From assembly GCA_949825065.1 (NCBI GenBank), contig OX463846.1:9009366-9073365 (forward strand): DNA of 64,000 nucleotides, written 5' to 3'. Below, piece after piece: positions 45,530 to 57,300 of this stretch. The translations under genes were made by a program, and so were the position numbers. A model generated the notes under the pieces. That model did not search any database. It was not told where the DNA came from and saw nothing but the letters and a program-made list of their open reading frames with translations. The stretch's first letter is position 1. Each line of letters begins with the position of its first letter. Source of the DNA: Odontocerum albicorne (taxonomy: Eukaryota > Arthropoda > Insecta > Trichoptera > Odontoceridae).

Positions 45530-45620
45530 AATATTTTTTTTTTGGGTACCATTGGGAGTCGAATCCGAAATTTATCTGTTTGAGTTATAAGCATCTTACC
45601 AATTAGTCCACAGCGGTTGT
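45530..45620 (-). repeat. SINE-A head fragment
   Basis: gtaccattgggagtcgaatc, then cttaccaattagtccacagc. Reverse tRNA-like head with a B-box. Confidence 0.55.
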
Positions 45621-45624
45621 TATC

Positions 45625-46075
45625 AAACCAATAATAAGCTTAATAGAATTTATTCAAGATTTAAAATTTCTTATCAACTTTAAAATGCTTTTTTCAATAA
45701 ATAAATTTTTCATGTTTTTTGCAAAAATAAACAACATTTAAAACTTTCGATTTACTTAAAAAAAATTACTATTACTGTTAGAAGTTTTAGTTTTAATTTA
45801 TAATTTTAAGAAACATAATAAAAAAATTGTTTTATGTTTTACGTTATAAGTTCGAATAAATTTATATTAATTAACTATATTTATGATTTTATTTAATAAG
45901 TTTTTGGCTATTTAGGTATTCCTGAAGCTGTGCAAAATATTAAATTTATTTTATAGGATATTTTTTGGTTGGTTGGTTATAACCGAAAACAGTGCATTCT
46001 TCGTAATTTTAGTGTACATTTATATTATTGATGTTCTTTATATTTTACATAAGTTCATTTCCTTGAGTAATATTT
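45625..46075. other. Unassigned AT-rich sequence
   Basis: Long A/T runs. No motif. Confidence 0.3.
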
Positions 46076-46079
46076 CAAT

Positions 46080-46545
46080 AGAATCGATCATTGTTTGCCC
46101 CAAATTGTTAGAAACATGAGTGGCGTGAGTAGTTTTAGGAAGCACTTGAAGACAATCCTATTTAAAAGTCTAATCAAATTTTATGTTTATATATGAACAC
46201 TACAAACATACACTAAACTACACCTGAGGCCGAATGTGTTACAATCACATATAGGGAGATCTACAAAGGTTTCATTTTAGTTCGTCTTCCCTTGCTAAGT
46301 TTTCTGCGATTTTCTTACAAAATGTGTTTTCCTGTACGTATGCAGATTTGGGGTGTTGTTACGTATAAGCTCCTTATCTAGTGGTAACAACCCCCTCATT
46401 ATTTTCCTTAAATTAAAGTTGTTTTTGTTTTATATTTTTAATCTGTCAATAATAACGGGTTCGAGTCCCGAGTTAGAGCAGCCTTGAGGAAAGCCTGCTC
46501 TCTAAACGGCGCTATATAAATTGTAATATTTTTATTATTACTTTT
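46080..46545 (+). mobile_element. Family E LINE 3' end, best preserved
   Basis: VFRKHLKTILFKS-like peptide at about 46125-46165, then the 3' UTR with acgggttcgagtcccgagtt and ctctctaaacggcgctatat, ending in attattactttt. Confidence 0.75.
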
Positions 46546-47385
46546 AGTTTTAAATTAAAATTAAAAAATTCTCATATTTTATGTGTGTTTAAATGTCTAT
46601 TCATTATTATTTGTTTATTATCAGCAAATAAGCAATGATGAGTTGATTATATTTGTTGAGAATACAGAATATGTACTGGAAACACAACCACAGTAAATTC
46701 TCGTTATCAAAATTTGAAATCATACCCCCCTATAAATTTATGCCCATTAAATATCGAATCGTTCAACATAGTTAAATTTTATATTAGGAAAATAATGACA
46801 CTGATTTATTTTTTAAAATTATAAATGACTTATAATAGTTAAATGGTATTTTTTTATAAAATTGTTTAAGTAATTGTTATATTTATAACAGATATTTATT
46901 ATATAATTAACATTAAAACACGTGTATGAAACGGAAGCGTTCAAAATTACTTAATTATCACTATTCATAAAATACCCCACTCGAGTAGGTGGGCCTAAGT
47001 CACCTGCGAGTATGAAGCACACCGTTCGATAGACGCGCGGAGACTGAATGATACCGCGCCGGGCTGAGACAGGTGGACTCTTCAACGAGCCTTCGCTATC
47101 TGTGAAGGAGTGATAACACTTGTTGGTTAATACATGGTGCTGTCACTGGTGATATCACGTCAGAAATGCACCAAAATTAAATCATACGTTACAAAATTGC
47201 ACGCTCATTGTACACAATTTTTTAACACAGCGAAGTTACTGCCTTGTGAAAATACATTACAATCAATCAGAAAAACTATTTAGCGAGTTTTCGATCATGG
47301 ACTGAAAACAATCTCAAATCAAAATTGTTCATTGGCTATTCAGCATTTGTATTTTTTTACACCGTCCTAGGACCTAGACTGTATG
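46546..47385. other. Unassigned; local GC-rich patch at 46975-47115
   Basis: The patch (cccactcgagtaggtgggcc to ttcgctatctgtgaag) stands out from the AT-rich surroundings. I cannot assign it to a tRNA or known repeat. Confidence 0.35.
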
Positions 47386-47560
47386 TGCAATGAGAGTCTG
47401 GAATCAGTTAAACCATCTATGTTAATGTTAGATTTGCTCTATCATTGACACGTTTTAAAAATCGAAAAAACACTCTCGATTTAAAGTCAGTAATGTAACG
47501 TGTTATATTCCAGATTTACCTTTCCTCTCCGCCATCCCTTCGTTTTTCCTGTGATGATAT
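47385..47560 (+). mobile_element. LINE-L RT end, 3' UTR lost
   Basis: RFALSLTRFKNRKNTL then agtcagtaatgtaacgtgtt, as at 18990. Similarity stops after gatatctcacttttattg. Confidence 0.6.
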
Positions 47561-47564
47561 CTCA

Positions 47565-48180
47565 CTTTTATTGTTCATAAATTGTTTAAAAATTAATAGT
47601 CATTTTTGTTACTACCTTCGTATATTTGCTGGAAATAATACCCCAAAAAAATTGAAATAATACTCCAATTGATGTAAGAAATTAGTTATACAATGAAATG
47701 TTATGTAAATAAATACTTGCACTATAACTGCTTCCTTCAAACAACGATTTCATTACATCTCTTTTCAATGGCCTTATTCTTCGTTCTATTATATTTTCAT
47801 AACTCTCAAATCCTTCGCCGTTATTGATTATATTTCAATTTTAAATGTGTTTTGTCGTCTAAATCTTGTAAAGTGGTATATTGTCTTTTTTTATAGATAA
47901 TGTCCAATCGTTTGAATCCCTTACGTACCCTTAAATTTGCTTTTGTTTACAAAATCTCAAATGGTCTTTTGGACCCACCTGCTACTATGAAACCAATTCG
48001 TTTAGGTTTCCTTTCTCACTTTCTTACGAGTTCTGCTTTCTTTAGCGTAGCTACATTTAGGAATAATATAAGCTTCTATAACCCAGTAGTGAGAATCTCC
48101 ATACAATATAACACAGTTACTGATTAAGATGTGTACAGTTTTATTTCCAAGCCGTCAGGGTATAGGAGGATGTGATTTAT
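47565..48180. other. Unassigned sequence
   Basis: The 75-codon frame at 47900-48127 resembles the style of a LINE ORF end (NRLNPLRTLKFAFVYKISNG), but I cannot place it. Confidence 0.35.
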
Positions 48181-48182
48181 TT

Positions 48183-48430
48183 AGTCAAACACTGTTTATT
48201 TCACTTTATTGTACATAATGGTAGTTGCTGGGCCCCGTAGTCGAGGATCGCCTCGCCATTTCAAAGATAATTTAGTTAGAAAATGAAGCTGTGCCGTGTT
48301 TTTTTTTTCATCTTTTTTACCTCTTTTAAGTGAGTAAGCCATTAAACACCAGCAAATTCATCGACCACACCGCTGTACTGGATCCGATGGCACACCGAAT
48401 TGAGACGATCGGAGTACATCGACATGTTTT
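48183..48430 (-). repeat. Penelope tip followed by SINE-B tail
   Basis: 48183-48222: gtcaaacactgtttatttca. 48230-48430: ccccgtagtcgaggatcgcc to gatccgatggcacaccgaat, in reverse SINE-B order. Confidence 0.55.
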
Positions 48431-48434
48431 TTTT

Positions 48435-48990
48435 TCAACAAATTAATAAATATTCCCGAAAGAAATATATTATAAAATAATCAAAGAAAATATCAAAATA
48501 CTAGTTGCAGCCCGTGAAATATTCACGGAAGTAAAACCAATTCTACATTTATAAAAATATATATTCATAAATGTAAAATTTGTTTATATATATATATCAT
48601 TTATACATCGTCCGTTTTTACACCGGTTCAAAAATTGTTAACTAAGTATTTAAAATTCGTTCAGTATCACGGACCCACCGAGATTAAAATTTCGAATTAC
48701 TTTCGGAGAGAATCCAAGTATTCCTCTCTCGCTCTCTTGTATTCAAAATTCAATTCTAGTATTCTTTCTTTGACGACAACCATCGAATGGGTTTTGGCCT
48801 TTTTATACTATGATTTCACTTAGTTTGCTTTTATGAGATGGATTGTTAAATTTAAACTAATTGGGTATATGATTGATTTTGAGTCGGAATCAAACCAACA
48901 TGCTAGTTGGAATTGGAATTTGAATCATTAACATTGTTCAAAAACAATCTGTTTTGTGTGTATTCATTTATTAATTCCCTTTAAGTATTG
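48435..48990. other. Unassigned sequence
   Basis: It includes a TA-rich run near 48575-48600. No motif. Confidence 0.3.
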
Positions 48991-48992
48991 TA

Positions 48993-49190
48993 TTACAATA
49001 CACTTTCATCCAATACAGTACAACTTGGCGGACTTATTGCCATGTGAACATCTCTTCCAACCAGCCAGAAGACTGTTAGAGGCCTTAAGTGAAAACCAGT
49101 CTGAAATCGTTTTTTTTTATATTTAGGTTCTAACCTACACCCCCGGTTTGGAAGACAGGCATCTTGCCAACTATGTCATGGAGGTCGTCT
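48993..49190 (-). repeat. SINE-A, near full length
   Basis: acaacttggcggacttattg, ccaaccagccagaagactgt, taagtgaaaaccagtctgaa, then the head ccaactatgtcatggaggtc. Confidence 0.75.
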
Positions 49191-49547
49191 TAAGAGGGAA
49201 GAAGTAATCTAGCAAATAAAAATATTAATACTTTTCTCCAAATAATAGCTATGCACTTTTTAAAAGTATTTATCCTTTAATGGTAAAAATGGCATACAGA
49301 ATTTTCATTTGAACGATGGGAATATATACTCGCGATGCAGCAAAAACTACGTATTGTACTCAACAGCTTTGCATACGTCAAATTACAAAAACATTTCCAT
49401 ACTAATACAGTGTGTTCCTCAAATATGTGAACAGTCTTTTGATACTTTTAGTGTGATAAATTTTCTAACTCATTTTATTTATTTATTAGTCATTCTATTG
49501 CGTGGTTCCTAAAATAATAAATATAAATTTAGAGTAAATAACTTTAT

Positions 49548-49920
49548 TAACCCTTTACACACAATTTTAACGAATCTGGGTTTGTTACCTTGCATTTGTC
49601 GTGCCCCCAGTAAACTAGGCTTTTACCTGTATCTCACTGAGATATGAAATCAGTTTTCTAACTCGAAATGTTTACCTGCAGTAAAATTATTTAAAAACAA
49701 CGTAAAAATGTAATTTGACAGTAAACTATTATTTAGGTATGGTCATCATCATCTATGCCCCTATTGGGATAGGTGAAAGGACAGCTCTCAACCGTCACAT
49801 CATGCCCCTATTGGGATTGACAGAGAGAAAAGTCTCCTCTTCTTTATATACGGCTACACAGCTTTTGCATTGCTTATCCATCCATAGCAATGTAATGCAT
49901 GTTCTTCTTTTTTTAAATCT
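49548..49920 (-). repeat. Repeat shared with 9954-10378 (family T end)
   Basis: Inverted copy of the MITE copy 1 flank, ending exactly at the TTAA of MITE copy 2. Contains gtaaactaggcttttacctg and two atgcccctattggga motifs. Confidence 0.8.
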
Positions 49921-50532
49921 TTAACCCTTCCTTCCCTGTGATGTGTAACTAGTACACATTGTTTCTAAAAAACTTTAGTATCTCTATAAATATAATAAAT
50001 ACTGGGTTCAGATTTTAGGTATTCCTCCGTAATACATTTACGCATTGAATGAAAAAAATAATATTAATAATAATTAACACTTATCGGCCACATCAGACAT
50101 ATTTTGTGAATATCGGGAATAAATTCACCAATACAATCAAACGTGTGCCAGTGTGTGACGTAGGTATATTCATTCTAAAAAACCGCTATGGGTGAAGAAG
50201 CGACGCTATTCACGTCTTACTCTCACTCTAGAAATGCAAGAAATAGAATCTCAGTTCGCTCGCTTCTCTCGCTTAGTAGCCAGCGGGCTTTCGTTCGAGG
50301 TGGTCGCTTCGCCCGTTTTGTGAACGTCGTCCAATGTTTTTTTCATGTTTTTAGCAATTAAACTTCAATTATTATCACTTTTGACTTCAAATTTAATTTA
50401 TTTATGCGATTGACTATGAATATTCTTATTTTTTCGATTTTAAATCGCTCATTTTTATATATGTATTGATGTGTATTGATACATATCACCGGAACGGGCG
50501 TATTTTTTTTAGCACAGGAATGGAAAGGTTAA
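49921..50532. mobile_element. piggyBac-like MITE, copy 2 (612 bp including TTAA ends)
   Basis: TTAA at 49921-49924 and 50529-50532. Termini ttaacccttccttccctgtg and, reversed, ttaacctttccattcctgtg are near-identical inverted repeats. This is the clearest copy of the three. Confidence 0.82.
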
Positions 50533-50659
50533 TCAAAATAAGAGCCATTGGATTCCATACATTTTGTCTATAGGAAAAAAACTAACGAGGATTAGAATCC
50601 AAGAATTATTTAAATGTATTATCTGCTGCTTCTCTTCTATTGTTATTTTTTTCCGTTAA

Positions 50660-50960
50660 TAATTATCGAGGTGCTAGAAAAGGTTTGGAGAGGCTTATGG
50701 TTATTGGGAGCGGGGAAGGACGATGCACAAGGGGATGAGACGCAACTGGATTACCCTTAACAACTACCCTTCGACCCACGGAGTGCAGAGATTGATGGAG
50801 AGTAGTCGTCAGAGGTTATCATGGAAGTCACGATGCTCAGTCATTAGTTACACGACATTATGATGATTGTTGGTTAGCAGAAATTAAACCAGCTAAGATC
50901 AATATACTGTATTACTTATTTTCGAATCACCGTGTTGAATTGTGTTAATTTTGTATGATA
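50660..50960 (+). mobile_element. Family D LINE 3' end
   Basis: gtttggagaggcttatggtt, ctacccttcgacccacggag, gtcacgatgctcagtcatta. The 3' end aattttgta is shared with 53262. Confidence 0.6.
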
Positions 50961-51260
50961 AGGCGTGAGAAAAGCCAAGCGTGCCTCGTCCCTCCTTTGT
51001 CCCTCGGCTCTCGCATCGTATGCGCCACTTTCCAACGGAGCTCAGGCAAACAAAACTATTACACCGGCAATTATTCTTCGCTTGTTAACATCAACCCACT
51101 TGTTCTTGTTAATTGTTTCCTAGGTTGTTATTTGATACAATTAAAGTGAGACGATATCTAGTTATTTAGTAAGTTGCTTCAAAATGTACTATTCAATTAA
51201 ATTGAATATTTTCATTTGTTTTTATATTAAAAAAAACTTGTTCGCGTGATTTATTAGTTT

Positions 51261-51555
51261 CAAATTCTGAATATAAGATAAAGATACAGGAAAAAGTATT
51301 AGGTTATCAACAGTATTAGGTTATCAAATTCTGAATATAAGTTAAAGATACAGGAAAAAGTATTAGGTTATCAAAAGTATTAGTTTATCAAATTCTGAAT
51401 ATAAGATAAAGATACAGGAAAAAGTATAAGGTTATCAAATTCTGAATATAAGATAAAGATACAGAAAAAAGTATTAGGTTATCAAAAGTATTAGGTTATC
51501 AAATTCTGAATATAAGCTAAAGATACAGAAAAAAGTATTAGGTTATCAAAAATTT
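51261..51555. repeat. Minisatellite with mixed 47- and 64-bp units
   Basis: caaattctgaatataag starts at 51261, 51325, 51389, 51436 and 51500 (spacing 64, 64, 47, 64). The longer units carry a 17-bp internal duplication of agtattaggttatca. Confidence 0.9.
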
Positions 51556-51679
51556 GTGCGTTATCTTCTCATTATTTTTTATATTACTGCTTGATTATTT
51601 CCATGTGTTGTGTTGTGGTTTTTATGTGTGAACATCATTTCCCATTTGTCATTTTACTTTTATGAAATTTGGACTACTT

Positions 51680-52235
51680 GAGGTTTTTGGGAGTGGGTGA
51701 AAGCCCTCCGATGTCCTTGCGGTTGGGCTAGCCCTACATTAGTGAGGTGTATCTCGGCCGGGAGAATGTTTGTGGGATGAGCCCGGACCTTTTAATGTCT
51801 TCTAACTTAAATGTGTTTTCTGCAGTTTGTTTTGAGATGTATGTGCGATACTCGGAATGAGTTCATTATATAACATACTCGTATATGTACACATTGTGTT
51901 GCTATCAGGGAACCTTTATTTGTTTTTTTTAATTAATCTGAGGTGGTGTTTGTGGATTTCTTTTTTTTCTGCCATCTATTTATTTTCTGTTTTTTTTTTT
52001 ACTTCTTCTTATTCTACATGTGCAAGGGTGTGGGCTGAAAAACATCTGATGTCCCCGTGGTTGGGCTCGCCTTATATTGGTGGGGTGTATCTTGGCCGAG
52101 GGGATGTTATTTAATAAGCCCAGACATTTTAATAGTTTCTGTCTTTTATGTATTCTCTGCAATTTATGTGTTTTTAAAGTGTATTTAAATATATTAGGTA
52201 CATACTATGTTGCTATCAATAAACCTATATTTATT
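51680..52235 (+). repeat. Two direct copies of a retroposon-like repeat
   Basis: Blocks ccgatgtccttgcggttggg / ctgatgtccccgtggttggg and ttgctatcagggaaccttta / ttgctatcaataaacctata are about 340 bp apart. Both end in tttattt-rich sequence. Confidence 0.75.
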
Positions 52236-52257
52236 TAAAATAATAGTACTTATAAAA

Positions 52258-52330
52258 AGACAATTTATATAGCGCCGTTTAGAGAACAGACTCTCCTGAA
52301 AAGCGAACTCGGGATTCGAACATTATTATT
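52258..52330 (-). repeat. Family E 3' tip
   Basis: tatagcgccgtttagagaac, then ctcgggattcgaac, then attattattgacag. Confidence 0.6.
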
Positions 52331-52334
52331 GACA

Positions 52335-52730
52335 GATTAACCATATTTCAAATTAATACAATAAGTTGTGTGTAATGATGGTGTAGCGACTATCCGTGCG
52401 GTCACTGAACCCATCGAGGCGACCCTTGGACTGCCTCATCTCCTCATCTCTTCGTTAAGGAACAACGTTCCTAAAATGACAATAAACTGGCTAGGAGCAT
52501 TAGATTACGAACTTCCCTGCATTAGTACATGATCAGAAACCCTATTTATTAAGAAAACCGCAAAAACTTATCAAGAAAACGTGCCTACCAAAAACTTAAC
52601 AAAATCAATTGGTTTAAATTGATTGTATGATATAATCATATCGAACAAGAGAGCAAACCTTTTAAAAAGCAAATACTCCGTATTGTAAAAATATTTTAAG
52701 TGCTAAATAAATTCATAAATACGAGTGAAT
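52335..52730. other. Unassigned, probably diverged Family E upstream sequence
   Basis: ttagtacatgatcagaaacc and aaaccgcaaaaacttatcaa weakly follow the Family E antisense order. Confidence 0.3.
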
Positions 52731-52732
52731 CG

Positions 52733-53112
52733 TCGTTGCTGGGCCTAGTAGTCGAGGATCCCTCGCCACCCTAACGTGAATTCAGTTGGAAAGCGAATCT
52801 GTGCCGTGAAGCTGGTTCATTTTAATTGAGTGAGTCCTTGCACACCAGCAATCTCACCGACCACACCGCTGTACTGGATCTGGATCTTTTTATTTTTTTT
52901 GGAATATGTATGACCTTAGTCATAGGTATTTTTAAACTCCCGATTTACGAGGTGCACGGCCGCGAGGTTACGCACTGAACTTCGGTGCGGAAGGTCGTCA
53001 GTTCGAACCCAGCGTTGTGCTGCTCCCCTCGAATGACACAGGCATTTTTTGCGCCTACTATTCGGGGTTATAAGGATATGTATGACTTTGGTCATATATA
53101 ATATTTCAAAAA
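52733..53112. repeat. SINE-B tail (-) and SINE-B head (+)
   Basis: 52733-52895 is a reversed tail (gcctagtagtcgaggatccc). 52951-53112 is a forward tRNA-like head (gcacggccgcgaggttacgc; B-box agttcgaaccc) and middle (ttcggggttataaggatatg). Confidence 0.6.
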
Positions 53113-53114
53113 GA

Positions 53115-53262
53115 TGATTGATGTCGGGAGTCATGATGCTCAGTCATGAGCTACACGACAGGATGATGATGGTTGGCTGACTGAAATTAAAGCCAAGTGT
53201 GATATACTCGTACTATATTATTTATCTCCGAATCACAGTGTTGAATTATGTTAATTTTGTAA
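53115..53262 (+). mobile_element. Family D LINE 3' tip
   Basis: gggagtcatgatgctcagtc to gttgaattatgttaattttg; matches 50835-50960. Confidence 0.6.
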
Positions 53263-53690
53263 CGCACTGAAATTTCTCTTTTTCTCTCAACTATTCCTTC
53301 CTTTTCCTTTGATTGATATCTCACTTTTATTTTCATATGCTTATGTCCATAAATTTCACAAAGATAAAAATTTAGTTCAGTTCGATCCCACTTCAACCCA
53401 CGCTGTTATGGGGGACAAAATAAGTTCCCATCCAGCGCGATCTACACTAGAAGATCATAATCTTTTTTTTTATGAGCGCGAAGTCACATATTGACGAAGT
53501 AGAAATTGTTCAAACGGACTCCTCCGGTGGCGACACACCTGAGTGTATAATAAATAATCATTTGAATATTTATTGCGACCATGTAACCTGTTTTATTTAC
53601 TTTTGTCTGATTGGTTGGAAGATATTGCTGCCTGGTAATAAGCCCGCTAGATTGTTTTTATAATGAAGGGTTAAATAAATAAAATAAACA
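53263..53690 (+). mobile_element. LINE-L 3' UTR with a roughly 200-bp foreign middle
   Basis: Start ttccttttcctttgattgat and end gattggttggaagatattgc, gtaataagcccgctagattg, ttaaataaataaaat follow LINE-L. The middle (about 53345-53555) is not in the other copies. Confidence 0.6.
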
Positions 53691-53694
53691 AATC

Positions 53695-53985
53695 CCTCCG
53701 ATCATCTCACTTCGGTGTGTCATCGGATCTAGTACAACGGCGTGACTGGTGACTTTGTTGGTGTGTAACGGTTCACTCACTTAAATAAAAACCAACCCAA
53801 CGGTACTCCATCGCTTTCCAACTGAGTTGACGTAGGAATGACGAGGGGATCCTAAATTACGAGGCCCGCCACGACAACCCCCGAATAATAGGCAGAAAAA
53901 ATGCATGTCATTCGAAGGGAGTGGCACAACCCGAGGTTCGAACCGGCGACTTTCGAACGAACCGGTGAACCGGTGTACACCTCAA
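53695..53985. repeat. SINE-B tail (+) and head (-)
   Basis: ggtgtgtcatcggatctagt to ttacgaggcccgccacg is a forward tail. cgaggttcgaaccggcgact is a reversed head. Confidence 0.6.
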
Positions 53986-54023
53986 TCTTATTTTATGAGT
54001 TGAATCACGCGTTAGAAACCGCG

Positions 54024-54068
54024 TTATTCAAAAACCGGAAAACATCATTCCGGTTTTTGAATAACGAA
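54024..54068. repeat. Perfect 19-bp inverted repeat at the edge of the duplicated segment
   Basis: CGTTATTCAAAAACCGGAA, 7-nt loop, then its exact reverse complement. The right arm starts the segment shared with 14355; the left arm is absent there. Confidence 0.9.
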
Positions 54069-54648
54069 AGTAATTTAATCATTTTTTTAAATTGTGCAAA
54101 TAACGATAAACGAAAGAACATATTTTTTTTTTAAACTGTTCATTGTGTATTTTATATAATTACTCGTATTATGTGCAAATTGTAATACCGTTTTGAAAAT
54201 ACTTGCTCACTTTTTTGTAATAATAAACACAATATTATTTTATATGTTCCTTATAGATGAAACTGAATTTAATGGAGAAGTCATACTTCGGTACCTTAAT
54301 CTCACAACTTCTTCTTCTTCTTCACTTATTTTAGGCCTGTTGGCCTGTTATGGTCCTGCATCATTGTTTGCCTCTTGTGACGTCGACTGCCAACTGTCTT
54401 TCTATATTTTGGGAAGTGTCCTGGAGGTCTGCTTGCTTGGGGGATACTGTCCTTGGCAATTCTTACGGCTCTTGGTTCCGCCATTCTGGATACATGTTCG
54501 TTCCAGAACCTTCTTCTCTGTCGTCCCCATCTGACAATATCTTCAACTTCGCACATCCTTCGGATTTCTGTGTTTCGTACTCTATCAGGAAGGGTTTTGC
54601 CAGCGATACTTCTGAGTATCTTCATTTCGCAGGTTCGAAGGAGATTCT
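54043..54648. repeat. Dispersed duplication, copy 2, carrying Family C LINE (-)
   Basis: Near-identical to 14355-14958. On minus the LINE frame is open over 54706-54326: NLLRTCEMKILRSIAGKTLP, EVEDIVRWGRQRRRFWNEHV. It ends at the same (GAAG)-type tail. The copy breaks off after gttcgaaggagatt. Confidence 0.9.
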
Positions 54649-54649
54649 C

Positions 54650-55766
54650 ATGCAAAACATATGATACAATAATGTATCTTCTTTTGTCTTTTATCAAACT
54701 ACTCACGGATGTCGTCCATGATTATCACATACCGTAACAAATTATTTATCAATATCACAAATATGCAAACTATTTCATATTTTTGATTTGTGCGTAAAAG
54801 ATAAGTTTTTTAATAGCAAATATTTATTTGCAAAAAAAAAAGCTCATTGTTCGTTTTCTATTTTCACGTACAACAAGGAATTATAATTTGAGGCTCGAGT
54901 CACGTCAGCAAAGGTCTGACAATCATTCGGAACGGGGTTAAAGCGTGCTGGTCAGTAGCTTGTCCTGAACGAAGCCAAAGGTACAAAAAATACCAACAGT
55001 TACCACAAGTAAATCTTAAATCAACTTATTCAAACAATGCTGAAATAACTCGATGAAGTATGGATCAAAAGTTTAAGACATATTGTATTTAATAAGAAAA
55101 ATAGTTTGAAATTAAAACGTATTTATTAACATATATTATGCTTTACAAAGCAGTAATTCTGCCAGGGGCAGAAACGATACGATGGGATATTTAATGTGAT
55201 CGAATATGATTGCCAGTTGTCTTGTGGATAGAAGAATCTTGTACGTGTGTATGGATTTATTGTATGCAAGCTGTTGTACTTTAACAAGCACAGATCACAC
55301 CTTGACAGATAAAACCTAAATTTTCGATGTTAATATTAAAATTCCATGACGATCGCCAGGTTTCATCTGATGAAGCCTTTTGCCAGGCAGAGTTTTATAC
55401 ATATATATAGTTTATTTTGTGTTGCTTAGAAGCGTTATACAATTTAGTGATAAGCAGCATATAAATTACAGAAAAATACATTCAAATATAAAAGCATCTA
55501 AGAGTATGACCAGTCAGGCAATGGGTCTGCAAGATTGAATGTTAATTGTCTGTCAACGGACGCCACAAACAACCCTAGATATAAGTATTAAGTAAACAAC
55601 AGAATGAGTCCTTTAAGGCTGACCCCGCGTACCTAGCCTCGAAGCAGTTTTTAATAGGCGGTACCCATGGTTAGCGGTATCGTTAACTCGTAAAACTTCT
55701 ATATCAAAAATATAAAGGTGAAATAGAAATTTGATCAATCGATTTTATTCTGTTTTTACAAGTTTT
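54650..55766. other. Unassigned sequence
   Basis: No motif or family match in 1.1 kb. Confidence 0.3.
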
Positions 55767-56370
55767 TTAACCGTTTCTTTCATGTACTAAAAAAAAACGG
55801 CGCTTTCCTGAGCTGTACGAGTATCTTCAATATACATGTAAAAAATAAGAATATGCATAGCCGATTGCTTAAATTAATTACATTGGAAGTCAAAAGTGAT
55901 AATAATTCAAATTTAATTGCTGCAAACATAAAAAAAACATCGGCCGACGTTCACAAAACGGTCGAAGCGACCACTTCGAACGAAAGCCCGCTGACTACTA
56001 AGCGAGAGAAGCGAGCGAACTGAGATTTTATTTATTGCCTTCCCATATACCGAAGTAGAGTGAGAGTGAGACGTGAATAGCGTCGCTTCCTCACCCATAG
56101 TGGTTTTTTAGAATTAATATACCTACGTCACACACCGGCACACGTTTGATTGTATTGGTGAATTTATTCCCGATATTCACAAAATATCTCGGATGTGGTC
56201 GATAAGTGCTAATTATTGTTAATATAATTTTTTTCATTCAATGTGTAAATGTACTCGTATTACGGAGGAATACCTAAAATCTGAACCCAGTATTTATTAT
56301 TTTTATAGAGATATTAAAGTTGTTAGAAGCTATGTGTACTAGTTACACATCACAGGATAGGAAGGGTTAA
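55767..56370. mobile_element. piggyBac-like MITE, copy 3 (604 bp including TTAA ends)
   Basis: TTAA at 55767-55770 and 56367-56370. The interior matches copies 1 and 2 (gtgagacgtgaatagcgtcg, cacacgtttgattgtattgg). Unlike copies 1 and 2 it lacks the family T flank. Confidence 0.8.
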
Positions 56371-56529
56371 CGATAGATTGGACTAATTTTAACAGAGGGA
56401 ACGTTGAAAGTAAATAAGAGCATCTATGACGAGATTTATCAAAATCAACAAGACAAAAACAGTGAGAATGAAGATATGTCATCTCTCTATACACAAAAAT
56501 TTCCAAGGCGTGATGGTGGTTATACCAAT

Positions 56530-56620
56530 GAGGTGCATAGCTACGCGGTAACGCATTGGACTTCAGTGCGGAAGGTCGCAGATTCGAACCCCACGTTGTG
56601 TTACTCCTCTCGAATAAGTA
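56530..56620 (+). repeat. SINE-B head
   Basis: gtgcatagctacgcggtaac, ttcagtgcggaaggtcgc, B-box agattcgaacccc. Confidence 0.6.
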
Positions 56621-56639
56621 AGATATAGTTAAAAAATCT

Positions 56640-57025
56640 GCTAATTAAGTAGTATTTTCTCCGATAATGGAAGAATTACGAGAAATATCAAATGGCGTTT
56701 AGCGATAGGAAACAAAATCAATGTGGCACTAGAGTATGTGTACTCGAACAGGACAATATTAAAATCTGCCAAGATGATCCACAACAGTATTTTAGTACCA
56801 ACTTTGATGTATGGAAGGGAAACGCGGACGTGGAAAAGATTAAAAAACCGAATATATGCTGTAGAAGTGCGTGTACTGAGAATAATACATGAGGTTACAA
56901 TACGGAATGAAGTGATTAGAAATAAATGTGAACTTAAGGCTGGTGTGTTATCTAAAAGGAAGTAAGCACTCTGATATGGTTTGGGCATGTGAAACGAATG
57001 AATGAAGAAAGACTTATGTATTGGA
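56640..57025 (+). mobile_element. Family A LINE, sense copy
   Basis: NSILVPTLMYGRETRTWKRL at about 56785-56845 and VEVRVLRIIHEVTIRNEVIR at about 56860-56915. An open 80-codon frame (56723-56965) is the best-preserved Family A protein here. Truncated at about 57025. Confidence 0.8.
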
Positions 57026-57300
57026 ACGTTGCTTCTTCATATTATCATTACTTTACATTTTAATCAACTGACTTGAAAAATTATGTAATAGAAATAATAT
57101 ATATATATATACTACGAGTTTTAGAAAAGTGAAAGAAGTATGAATATTCTAGTTTCATAGTGTTCATCATCTAACAAATCAAGGTTTTTTTGCGCAACAT
57201 AATTGTTTTGCACGAAATTAAGATAAATGAGTTGCATTTTTTGTTAGAACACACCCCATCCGGTTTAAATATGAAAATGTAAGAAAATCACACTAAAGAT

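Noticed and set aside
49715..49924. 69-codon plus-strand frame across repeat and MITE edge
   Set aside because: It spans the junction of a dispersed repeat and a MITE terminus. The 10-kb copy does not keep it.
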